From contig NZ_JAUSBN010000031.1 in assembly GCF_030651995.1 (NCBI RefSeq), positions 1-64,000 on the forward strand: a stretch of DNA of 64,000 nucleotides. The letters run 5' to 3'. Positions 26,561-34,080 of the stretch are shown here, in pieces. This stretch comes from Reyranella sp. (lineage in GTDB: Bacteria > Pseudomonadota > Alphaproteobacteria > Reyranellales > Reyranellaceae). Position 1 is the first letter of the stretch, and every line of letters starts with the position of its first letter. The position numbers and the translations under genes were made by a program. Below the pieces are notes generated by a model. The model did no database searches. It was not told the DNA's origin and saw only the letters and a program-made list of their open reading frames with translations.

Positions 26561-26829
26561 GGACTTCTCTCTCGATGCAGGGCCTTGAGGGAAATGGCCG
26601 ACTGGAGAAGGAAGGATGGAAGCCGCTTCGTCTCTCCAGCGGCTTCACGATACGGCGCGTTTGTTACTGTTGCGCGCGCGCGTTCACTTACCGCTTTTGC
26701 GAGCGGCGACGTCGCGACCGGAGGAGGGCAGGCGAAATCATGCTGGGGCCGATATTTCACCGGGGCTCCCCCCTGTCAAGATGCCGCCGACACGCTAGGT
26801 TCGATTATTCCCTGTTCTGGAGACAAGCC

Positions 26830-27324
26830 ATGAGCCAGTCGCCCGCCGCTTCCACCCATCCCGAAGGTCTCTCGATGCTGGAGAAGCGCCGCATCGAGGC
26901 CGAGATCCTGAAGGAGGTCTACGAAACCCTGAAGGCGAGCCACGGCGTCGAGGTGGCGAAGAAGACGATCGAGGAATCGGTGCGCCGCTCGGCCATCGAG
27001 CAGGCCCGCCAGTTCGCCGCCTCGGTGCCCGGAGGCACGTCGCTCAAGTCGTTTCAGGACATCCAGCATCTCTGGACCGCGGGCGGGTCGCTGGAAATCG
27101 ACGTCAAGGAACAGACCGCCGACACCTTCAGCTTCAACGTCGTGCGCTGCCGGTATGCCGAGACCTACAAGGCGATGGGCCTGGGCGAGATCGGCGCCCT
27201 CCTGTCCTGCAACCGCGACGGCGCCTTCTGCGAAGGCTACGACCCCAAGCTCAAGCTCGAACGCACGCAGACGATCATGCAGGGCGCCAGCCACTGCAAT
27301 TTCAAATACACGTACGAGAGCTGA
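26830..27324 (+). CDS. L-2-amino-thiazoline-4-carboxylic acid hydrolase-like protein
   Basis: 164 residues from ATG 26830; the 85 codons upstream in the same frame are Arg/Cys-rich and overlap the argC promoter. The C-terminal block is diagnostic: GALLSCNRDGAFCEGYDPK then RTQTIMQGASHCNFKY, with three conserved cysteines and a His. Named members hydrolyse a thiazoline precursor on the way to L-cysteine, but most homologues have no tested activity. The N-terminal half is helical (LEKRRIEAEILKEVYETLKAS). A strong terminator-like hairpin lies 8 bp downstream. Confidence 0.8.
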   Translation: MSQSPAASTHPEGLSMLEKRRIEAEILKEVYETLKASHGVEVAKKTIEESVRRSAIEQARQFAASVPGGTSLKSFQDIQHLWTAGGSLEIDVKEQTADTFSFNVVRCRYAETYKAMGLGEIGALLSCNRDGAFCEGYDPKLKLERTQTIMQGASHCNFKYTYES

Positions 27325-27332
27325 ACAGAATC

Positions 27333-27430
27333 TTCCTCCTCTCCACCGTTAGGGGGAGAGGCTGGGTGAGGGGGCGACGCACCTCCTGTAACCCCCTCAC
27401 CTAACCTCTCCCCCTAGCGGGGGAGAGGAA
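27333..27430. repeat. Intergenic inverted repeat, family C
   Basis: A 98-bp inverted repeat between two convergent genes. Outer arms TTCCTC...CTCTCC and GGGAGAGGAA, inner arms GGGTGAGGGGG and CCCCCTCACCT. It may act as a bidirectional terminator for the ATC-hydrolase-like gene and the alpha/beta hydrolase. It is unlike family A or B. Confidence 0.8.
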
Positions 27431-27441
27431 TATGAAAAGAG

Positions 27442-28842
27442 TCAGTTCAAAAACTCCGCCACCACGATGTGGCCGTCCTTGGCGGGCCAGGTGCGGGTCG
27501 GGATGGTCTCGTTGTTGAACACGGCCATCACGGTCCGCGTCGGCGCCGCCTCGAAGGCCAGCCGTCCCGTAGAAACGCCGGGCACGCCGTCGTTGATGCC
27601 GGGCGGCACCTTGCCGTCGAGCGAGAACTTGTCGCGGCCGACGCCGAAATAGCCGCGCGGCCGGCTCATGAGGGTGACCGCTCCGGCGCCCTCGTCGGCC
27701 TTGGCGAACGGCTGCGGCCTGAGATGCACCACGTCGCTCGAGCGCAGGAACGGCGAGCGGTAGGTGTGCGTGGTCGGAAGTCCAGGCACACGGAGCACGA
27801 ACTCATAGTAGGAATCGGCGCGGCCGACGAAGGGGCCCCAGACGCCGTCCTCGCCGGTGGTCTTGCGATGCAGCGCCACCGCGCTCTTGCGTTCGCCCGT
27901 CTTTGCATCGACCTCGAAGATCTCGACTTCGGCACCGGCGGCGGGGATGTTGGTATAGAGGCCTTCGCTCAGTCCGGTCACCTTGCCGTTCAGGATCGGC
28001 AGAGGCTCCTGGGCGATGAACATGCTGCTTGGCGGCTTGCCGGTGATCTGCTCGAACATCGCGGCGAAGGCCAGCTTGTGGAACGCGACCTCGCGATGGT
28101 CGAGGCCTTCCAGGATGACGTTGCGCGCGCCCCGCAGCTCGGAGGCATCGTAGCTGACGCCGGTCGGCTTGCCGGGCGCGCCGATGAAGCGGCCGTCGGG
28201 CTGCGAATACTTGTCGTTCGTGTCCGACCGGATGGCCATCATCTCGACCCCCGGGATCAGGTCATCGGGACCAGCGTTGAGCCCCTTGAGGAACGGAAAG
28301 GCGCCGTTGAACTCGCTGCCGACCAGCAGCTGCTCAGAGATCACGATCCCCTTGTTGGGCGTGCCACAGAGAACGGCATGGCTCACCATGTCGACGCCCC
28401 CGTTCTTCAGCATCGAGCGGATGGCGTTGCCGCCGCGCGAGGACCCGACCAGGGCGACCTTGCGGCGGCGTGTGGCCTTCAGGACCTGCACCACGAAGGA
28501 CGTCAATTCCTTCATCTGATCTTCGGCCGAGGACCGCAACGGCTGCGGCTTCGAATCGTCGCTGCGGGCGCTGGGATAGACGAAGTCGATGGCGAAGAGC
28601 TGGTTGCGCCTGTAGCCGTTGGCCTCGAAGCGCCACAGGTTGTTGATCCAGAGCGCGCTCGAATCGCCGTTGCCGTGCACGAACACGACCGGCGGCGGCC
28701 CGGATTCGGGCTGCTGGCGGCGCGGCCCCGCCTGGGCGTGAGCAAGCCCGGGAAGGGCGAGCGCCGACGCCAGCATGGCAGAGCCGCCGAGCAACGCGCG
28801 GCGGGTCGGGCCGTTCTTCGAGGACCTCGAGCCCTTCGTCAT
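27442..28842 (-). CDS. Tat-exported alpha/beta hydrolase
   Basis: 466 residues from ATG 28842, preceded by GGGGGAG. The N-terminus is a twin-arginine-like signal (GPTRRALLGGSAMLASALALPG) with cleavage near AHAQA at about residue 37. Next come the oxyanion segment VVFVHGNGDSSALW, nucleophile motif ALVGSSRGGNAIRS, and catalytic His candidate in LEGLDHREVAFH. After the hydrolase domain (to about residue 260) there is a C-terminal beta-rich region of about 200 residues (TGLSEGLYTNIPAAGAEVEIFEVD). This two-part layout recalls extracellular lipase or polyester-depolymerase-like hydrolases, with no direct proof. It overlaps no neighbour; the ogt gene starts 61 bp away, divergent. Confidence 0.8.
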   Translation of the reverse strand: MTKGSRSSKNGPTRRALLGGSAMLASALALPGLAHAQAGPRRQQPESGPPPVVFVHGNGDSSALWINNLWRFEANGYRRNQLFAIDFVYPSARSDDSKPQPLRSSAEDQMKELTSFVVQVLKATRRRKVALVGSSRGGNAIRSMLKNGGVDMVSHAVLCGTPNKGIVISEQLLVGSEFNGAFPFLKGLNAGPDDLIPGVEMMAIRSDTNDKYSQPDGRFIGAPGKPTGVSYDASELRGARNVILEGLDHREVAFHKLAFAAMFEQITGKPPSSMFIAQEPLPILNGKVTGLSEGLYTNIPAAGAEVEIFEVDAKTGERKSAVALHRKTTGEDGVWGPFVGRADSYYEFVLRVPGLPTTHTYRSPFLRSSDVVHLRPQPFAKADEGAGAVTLMSRPRGYFGVGRDKFSLDGKVPPGINDGVPGVSTGRLAFEAAPTRTVMAVFNNETIPTRTWPAKDGHIVVAEFLN

Positions 28843-28903
28843 CACTCCCCCAAACAATCGCCCCATGTTGGCAAATGCCGGAGGCGGGCGCTACGCTTGC
28901 CAT

Positions 28904-29368
28904 ATGTCCATTTGTTACGTCGACAGCCCGGTCGGCCGGCTGGCCATCGAGGCGGATCTCGACGCGGTGACGTCGGTGCGCTGGGCCGGCGCCGGTGAAC
29001 GGGCACGCGACGTCTCGTCGACCCCATTGCTCGAGGAGGCGCGGCGCCAGCTCGACCGCTATTTCGCGGGCAGGCTCAAGCGCTTCGACCTGCCGCTCGC
29101 CGCGCGCGGCACTGACTTCCAGAAGAGCGTCTGGAAGATGATGTGCGAAATCCCGTACGGCGGCACCGCGACCTATGGCGGCATGGCGATGGCCCTGGGG
29201 TCCGGCGCTCGCGCCGTCGGCATGGCCTGCGGCCGCAATCCCATCCCCATCATCGTGCCCTGCCACAGGGTTCTGGGCAGCGGCGGCAGGGAAGGCGGCT
29301 TCTCGGGCGGCCAGGGTCTGCCGACCAAACGCCAGCTGCTGGCGCTGGAAGGCGTCGTGCTTCTGTAA
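28904..29368 (+). CDS. ogt: Methylated-DNA--protein-cysteine methyltransferase
   Basis: 154 residues from ATG 28904. It repairs O6-alkylguanine by irreversible transfer to Cys120 in IIVPCHRVLG. The helix-turn-helix with arginine finger reads TATYGGMAMALGSGARAVGMACGRNP, and the N-terminal ribonuclease-H-like domain is short, as in Ogt rather than Ada (no AraC domain). The longer frame upstream overlaps the hydrolase signal region and is rejected. A family-A palindrome follows 8 bp after the stop. Confidence 0.93.
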   Translation: MSICYVDSPVGRLAIEADLDAVTSVRWAGAGERARDVSSTPLLEEARRQLDRYFAGRLKRFDLPLAARGTDFQKSVWKMMCEIPYGGTATYGGMAMALGSGARAVGMACGRNPIPIIVPCHRVLGSGGREGGFSGGQGLPTKRQLLALEGVVLL

Positions 29369-29375
29369 CGTGATC

Positions 29376-29487
29376 ACCTCACCCTGAGGAACCATGCGCA
29401 GCATGGTGTCTCGAAGGGTGGGCAACAGACGTGGTGCGTGTAGCCCATGCTTCGAGACGGCTGCTTCGCAGCCTCCTCAGCATGAGG
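29376..29487. repeat. Intergenic inverted repeat, family A copy 2
   Basis: About 112 bp between ogt and hemD. Ends ACCTCACCCTGAGG and CCTCAGCATGAGG; inner arms GTCTCGAAGGGTGGGC and GCCCATGCTTCGAGAC. Same design as the copies at 24990 and 59279, with a different centre. Confidence 0.85.
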
Positions 29488-29533
29488 CCTGTTCTCGATT
29501 GCGTCGGCCGGACGCCCCGGCTACGGAGGCGTC

Positions 29534-31528
29534 ATGCGCGTGCTGATCACCCGGCCGGAACGCGAGGCGACCACGCTGGCGACGGCGCTGGCCCAGCGCG
29601 GCCATGTCCCCGTCATCGCGCCGCTGTTCCGTCTTGAGATCCTGCATCCGCCGGCGGGTTTCGCCACGGATCTTTCCGGATGCCAGGCCATCCTGCTGAG
29701 CAGCGCCAATGGAGCGCGCGCGCTGGCCGAGGCCAGCGAGCAGCGCGGCAAGCCCATCCTCGCGGTCGGCGACACCACCGCCTCGACCGCGGAGGGGCTG
29801 GGCTTCGCCTCGGTCACTTCCGCCGCGGGCGACGGCCAGGCGCTGGCCGAGCTGGCGCGAACGCGCCTCGATCCCAAGGCCGGTCCTCTCCTTCACGTGT
29901 CCGGCGTCGAGATCGCCCAGGATTTCGCGGCTGCCCTCGCCCCGGACGGGTTCGAGGTGCGCCGCGTGGCCCTGTACGAGGCGCGCGAGGAGACCACCCT
30001 CCCCGACTCGGCGCGAGCCGCGATCGAGGCCCGCGCGCTGGACGCCGCGATGTTCTTTTCGCCGCGCGCGTCCGACCTGTTCGCCCGGCTGGTGCAGGAG
30101 GCCGGACTTTCCGCGTCCCTGTCGAGCGTCACCGCGATTGCCATCAGCCCTGCGGCGCTCCAGCCCTTGAGTGCCCTGCCATTCAAGGCGACGGTGGCGG
30201 CAGCGCGCCCCACCCGCCAGTGCGTGCTGGACGAGATCGACCGGCTGCCCGTGGATACTGTCGCGGACGCCCCCAAGGCCCCCCGCGAGGCGGCCGTAGA
30301 AGGACCGAGCATCATGAGCGATACACCTTCTTCTTCCGAGACGACTGCGCCGCCGGCCTCTCCCGTCACACCCCCGCCCGTGCAGGTCCGCCGCGGCCTC
30401 GGGGTGGTCGGGGCCTTCATCATCGGAGTGGTCGCCTCCTCCCTGGTGCTGGCCGGCGCGCTGATCAGCCTGCCCTACTGGCCGGCCGAGATCCGTGCGC
30501 TATGGCAGGGCCAGGGGGCGGCTGCGGTGCCGCCGGCGCCGGCCCTCGACCTGCAGCAGGTTCGCCAGGATGCGGCCGCCGTCGCCAACGCCTCGGTGGA
30601 GGCGGCCAAGCGCGAGATTTCGGCGCGCCTCGATGACCTGGACAAGCGGGTGCGCGCGGCCTCGGCCGCCGCGGCGGAGCGGCCGGGCAGCCCCGCAAGC
30701 AGCGGCCCCGATCCGGCGATCGCCGACCTGCGCCGCAAGGTCGAAGCACTGGAAAGCCGCGCCACAGCCCCCGAAGCCGCAGCACCGGCGCCAGCGCCCG
30801 CACCATCGGCCCCCAGCCCGGAGCAGGAGAAGGAGCTCGCGGCCCTGCGGCTCGAACTCGCCACGATGCGCAACACCGTGCAGACGATCGACCAGACGGT
30901 CACCGTGCAGCGCGACCAGACGAAGCTGCTGGCCGAGGCCGTCGACAAGGCGCGCGGCGAGGCGAGCGCGCGCAATGCCGGCGAACAGAAGGCGATGAGC
31001 GCCGCGCGGGCTTCCGCCCTCATCGGCATTGCGGCGCGGCTGAGCGCGGCCGTCGAATCCGGCCTGCCCTTTGCCACCGACCTCGCCCTGCTGACGCCGT
31101 TGGCCCAGGGCGACGCCAAGCTGACCGAGAGCGCCACCGCCCTGCAGACCTATGCCCAGAGCGGCGTCGCCTCGCGCGCCGCATTGGTGGCGGAGTTCCC
31201 GGCTGTCGCCAAGGCCGCGCTGGCCGACGATCTCGCCGACGATTCGTTCGGCGAGCGGCTGCTCGGCAAGGTGCGGGGGCTGGTCTCGCTGCGCCGGGTC
31301 GGCAACGACGTCGAAGGCGACGGCACGGAAGCGAAGCTCGCGCGGGCGGAAGCCGCCCTCGAGGCGGGCGACCTTCCCAAGGCGGTCGCGCTGGTGAAGA
31401 CGCTGCCGCCGCCGACGGCGCGGGCCACCGCCGGCTGGCTGTCGCGCGCCGACGCCCATCTCGCGGCCAAGCAGGCAGCCGACCAGATCTCCTCGCAGGC
31501 CGTCACCCTGCTCGGCTCGGCCCGGTAG
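29534..31528 (+). CDS. HemD (uroporphyrinogen-III synthase) continuous with mitofilin/Mic60-like protein
   Basis: One 664-residue frame. Residues 1-235 are HemD (MRVLITRPEREA start, AILLSSANGARAL, LLHVSGVEIAQD, AMFFSPRASDLF), which closes hydroxymethylbilane to uroporphyrinogen III. From Met261 the sequence changes: Pro/Thr-rich linker, one membrane helix at about 289-315, a coiled-coil rich in A/E/R (330-480) and a C-terminal mitofilin-like domain (ARASALIGIAARLSAAVESG to AGWLSRADAHL). Mic60-like proteins shape inner-membrane invaginations and are known beside hemD in alphaproteobacteria. There is no stop between the two parts; an ATG at 30314 with AAGGA upstream could give the second protein separately. 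Confidence 0.85.
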   Translation: MRVLITRPEREATTLATALAQRGHVPVIAPLFRLEILHPPAGFATDLSGCQAILLSSANGARALAEASEQRGKPILAVGDTTASTAEGLGFASVTSAAGDGQALAELARTRLDPKAGPLLHVSGVEIAQDFAAALAPDGFEVRRVALYEAREETTLPDSARAAIEARALDAAMFFSPRASDLFARLVQEAGLSASLSSVTAIAISPAALQPLSALPFKATVAAARPTRQCVLDEIDRLPVDTVADAPKAPREAAVEGPSIMSDTPSSSETTAPPASPVTPPPVQVRRGLGVVGAFIIGVVASSLVLAGALISLPYWPAEIRALWQGQGAAAVPPAPALDLQQVRQDAAAVANASVEAAKREISARLDDLDKRVRAASAAAAERPGSPASSGPDPAIADLRRKVEALESRATAPEAAAPAPAPAPSAPSPEQEKELAALRLELATMRNTVQTIDQTVTVQRDQTKLLAEAVDKARGEASARNAGEQKAMSAARASALIGIAARLSAAVESGLPFATDLALLTPLAQGDAKLTESATALQTYAQSGVASRAALVAEFPAVAKAALADDLADDSFGERLLGKVRGLVSLRRVGNDVEGDGTEAKLARAEAALEAGDLPKAVALVKTLPPPTARATAGWLSRADAHLAAKQAADQISSQAVTLLGSAR

Positions 31529-31536
31529 GTCCTGCA

Positions 31537-32931
31537 ATGACGATTTTGCGCACCATCATCTGGTTCGTCTTCGCCATCGTGGCGATGCTGGGCGCGGTGT
31601 GGCTGGCCGAACGGCCGGGCTCCGTCACCGCCGAGTTCCGCGGCTGGAGGCTCGATACCAGCGTCGGCGTGCTGATGATCTCCGTGCTGGTGCTGATCCT
31701 GGTCAGCGTCGGCGGATGGCTTGTCTACCGCTGGATCGTCGGCGCCCCCGGCGCGCTGCTGGAAGGCTGGGGCGAGAGCCGCCGCCGTCGCGGCTATCGC
31801 GAGCTGACCCAGGGACTCGCCGCAGTTGCTGCGGGCGATGGCGTGGAAGCCCAGAAGCATGCGCGCAAGGCCGAGCAGCTCCTGTCCGAACCGGCGCTCA
31901 CCCTCCTGCTCTCGGCCCAGGCAGCGCAGCTCAACGGCGACCGCGACGGCGCGCGGCGCGCCTTCACCGCCATGCTCGACGACGACCAGATGGCCTTCCT
32001 CGGGCTGCGCGGCCTGATCGGCCAGTCGCTGCGCGACGGCGACCAGGCCCAGGCCCTGGCCCATGCCGAACGCGCCTTCCGGCTGCGGCCGCAGACACCG
32101 TGGGTCGTGCATTCGCTGTTCGACATGCAGGCGCAGGTCGGCCATTGGCGGGCCGCCCAGGAGACGCTGGAGACGGGCATCCGCCGCAAGGTCGTCACGG
32201 CGGACAAGGGTCGCACCCTGAAGGCCCTGCTGGAGGTCGAGCGCAGCCGCGAGGCCGAGCGCGAAGGCCGCCCCAGCGACGCGCTGGCGCTGGCCCGCGA
32301 TGCGTTCGCGCTGGCGCCGGAACGCATCGCCGTGACGCGGCGCCTCGCCGAGCTGCAGCTCACGGGCGACCCGAAGAAGGCGATGAAGACGATCGAGCGC
32401 GGCTGGGCGCTGGCGCCGCATCCCGATCTCGCGTCGCTCTATCTCGACGCCTCGGGCGAAACCGAGGCGCTCAAGAGGATCGGGGTCGCGCGTCGGCTGG
32501 CCGGTCTCAACCCGTCCGACATCGAAAGCCACCTGATGCTGGCCCAGGCCTCGCTCGATGCCGGCCTGTGGGGCGAGGCGCGCCGCCATCTCGACAGCGC
32601 CGCCGGCAGCAATCCGTCGACCCGCGTCTGCCGCCTCATGGCCGAGGTCGAGGAGCGCGAGCAGACCGGGCAGGACAAGGTGCGCGCGTGGCTCGCCCGC
32701 GCCGCCGATGCGCCGGCCGACCGCGCTTGGCGCTGCAACGCGTGCGGCGCCCATCACGAGGCCTGGCGGCCGGTCTGCGAGAGCTGCGGCGCCTTCGGCA
32801 CGCTGCAATGGCGCGCGCCCGGCACCTACGGACAGATTCTGCCGCCCGAAAGCGTGCCGTCCGAGGCGCTTGCGTCATCGCCGCGCGGATCCAACCTGCC
32901 CGTGCCGGCCACGCACAACACGACAAGCTAG
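31537..32931 (+). CDS. hemY: HemY-like TPR membrane protein with C-terminal zinc ribbon
   Basis: 464 residues, starting 8 bp after the HemD/Mic60 stop. Two N-terminal helices (about 5-25 and 44-66) precede the HemY_N domain (RRRRGYRELTQGLAAVAAGD) and TPR-type helical repeats. The tail carries a zinc ribbon: C400-x2-C403 in RCNACGAHHEAW and C414-x2-C417 in VCESCGAFG, followed by W. HemY proteins are associated with haem synthesis genes, but a specific activity is not established. Gene order hemD-mic60-hemY is the alphaproteobacterial arrangement and supports membrane-associated action. Confidence 0.88.
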   Translation: MTILRTIIWFVFAIVAMLGAVWLAERPGSVTAEFRGWRLDTSVGVLMISVLVLILVSVGGWLVYRWIVGAPGALLEGWGESRRRRGYRELTQGLAAVAAGDGVEAQKHARKAEQLLSEPALTLLLSAQAAQLNGDRDGARRAFTAMLDDDQMAFLGLRGLIGQSLRDGDQAQALAHAERAFRLRPQTPWVVHSLFDMQAQVGHWRAAQETLETGIRRKVVTADKGRTLKALLEVERSREAEREGRPSDALALARDAFALAPERIAVTRRLAELQLTGDPKKAMKTIERGWALAPHPDLASLYLDASGETEALKRIGVARRLAGLNPSDIESHLMLAQASLDAGLWGEARRHLDSAAGSNPSTRVCRLMAEVEEREQTGQDKVRAWLARAADAPADRAWRCNACGAHHEAWRPVCESCGAFGTLQWRAPGTYGQILPPESVPSEALASSPRGSNLPVPATHNTTS

Positions 32932-32947
32932 AAAAAGAGGAAACGCC

Positions 32948-33967
32948 ATGTTCGAGACGACGCTTGCAGGCAGCCTGCCCAAGCCGGCCTGGCTGGCCAC
33001 GCCGAATGTCCTGTGGGCGCCGTGGACGCTGTCCGGAGAGCCGCTGTTCGAGGCCAAGGACGATGCGACGTTCCTCGCCATCCGGCGCCAGGAGGAGGCC
33101 GGTCTCGACATCGTGAGCGATGGCGAGCAGGCGCGACAGCATTTCGTGCATGGCTTCCTGGCCGAGGTCGACGGCGTCGACTTCGACAAGAAGGTCCGCA
33201 TGGGCATCCGCAACAACCGCTACGACGCCGATTGCCCGACCGTCACCTCGGCGCTCAGGCGTCGCAGGTTCGTGCACGAGCGCGAGGCGCGCATCGCCCG
33301 CGCCGCCACCTCGCGCAAGCTCAAGTTCACCCTGCCCGGCCCGATGACCCTGATCGACACGCTGGCCGACGGATACTACGGCGATCGCGTGAAGATGGCC
33401 TTCGCCTTCGCCGAATTGCTGAACCAGGAAGCAAAGGACCTCGAAGCACTCGGCGTCGACGTCGTGCAGTTCGACGAGCCCGCCTTCAACGTCTACCTCA
33501 ACGAGACGGTGGACTGGGGCGTGCCGGCGCTGGAGAAGGCGGCCGAGGGGCTGAAGTGCACCACCGCCGTGCACATCTGCTACGGCTACGGCATCGAGGC
33601 CAACAACAAGTGGAAGGAGACGCTGGGCGAAAGCTGGCGTCAGTACGAACAGACCTTCCCGGCGCTCGACCGCAGCTCGATCCAGCAGGTCTCGCTGGAA
33701 TGCCGCGACAGCCACGTGCCGCCCGAGCTGATGAAGCTCCTGAAGAACAAGACGGTCCTGGTCGGCGCCATCAACGTTGCCTCCGACAGGATCGAAACGC
33801 CGGAGGAAGTGGCCGCGACCCTGAAACTCGCGACCGAGTTCGTCGATCCCGAGCGCATCCAGGCCTGCACCAACTGCGGCATGGCCCCGATGACGCTCGG
33901 CGTCGCCTACGGCAAGCTGCGCGCGCTGAGCGAAGGCGCGGCGCTGGCGCGGAAGGCGTTCGCTTAA
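32948..33967 (+). CDS. Core-MetE-type methionine synthase
   Basis: 339 residues, the size of the short MetE-like enzymes that have only the C-terminal catalytic barrel; full cobalamin-independent MetE is about 750. AGAGGA precedes the ATG. Motifs: TTLAGSLPKPAWL, IVSDGEQAR, LPGPMTLIDTL, VVQFDEPAFN, and zinc ligand candidates His in AVHICYG and Cys in ACTNCGM. Short forms lack the folate-binding N-terminal half, so their methyl donor may be a corrinoid protein or another compound. No such partner is adjacent. A family-B inverted repeat follows. Confidence 0.85.
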   Translation: MFETTLAGSLPKPAWLATPNVLWAPWTLSGEPLFEAKDDATFLAIRRQEEAGLDIVSDGEQARQHFVHGFLAEVDGVDFDKKVRMGIRNNRYDADCPTVTSALRRRRFVHEREARIARAATSRKLKFTLPGPMTLIDTLADGYYGDRVKMAFAFAELLNQEAKDLEALGVDVVQFDEPAFNVYLNETVDWGVPALEKAAEGLKCTTAVHICYGYGIEANNKWKETLGESWRQYEQTFPALDRSSIQQVSLECRDSHVPPELMKLLKNKTVLVGAINVASDRIETPEEVAATLKLATEFVDPERIQACTNCGMAPMTLGVAYGKLRALSEGAALARKAFA

Positions 33968-33990
33968 GCGTCGCTTCTACCGCCCACCAT

Positions 33991-34062
33991 TGTCATCCCG
34001 AGCGTAGCGAGGGACCTTTGATCAGAGACCGCTAAAGGTCCCTCGCTGCGCTCGGGATGACA
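33991..34062. repeat. Intergenic inverted repeat, family B copy 1
   Basis: A 72-bp hairpin: left arm of 29 bases (33991-34019, TGTCATCCCGAGCGTAGCGA...) and right arm at 34034-34062 differing at one position, with a 14-base centre. The left arm is exactly the reverse complement of 43618-43646. It lies between convergent metE-like and mutS genes, so it may also terminate transcription. Confidence 0.88.
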
Positions 34063-34080
34063 AGGAAAGTGTTGATGCAA

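Noticed and set aside
26575..26829. N-terminal extension of the ATC-hydrolase-like protein
   Set aside because: Arg/Cys-rich, unlike the family, and lying over the argC promoter region; ATG 26830 gives the family N-terminus.
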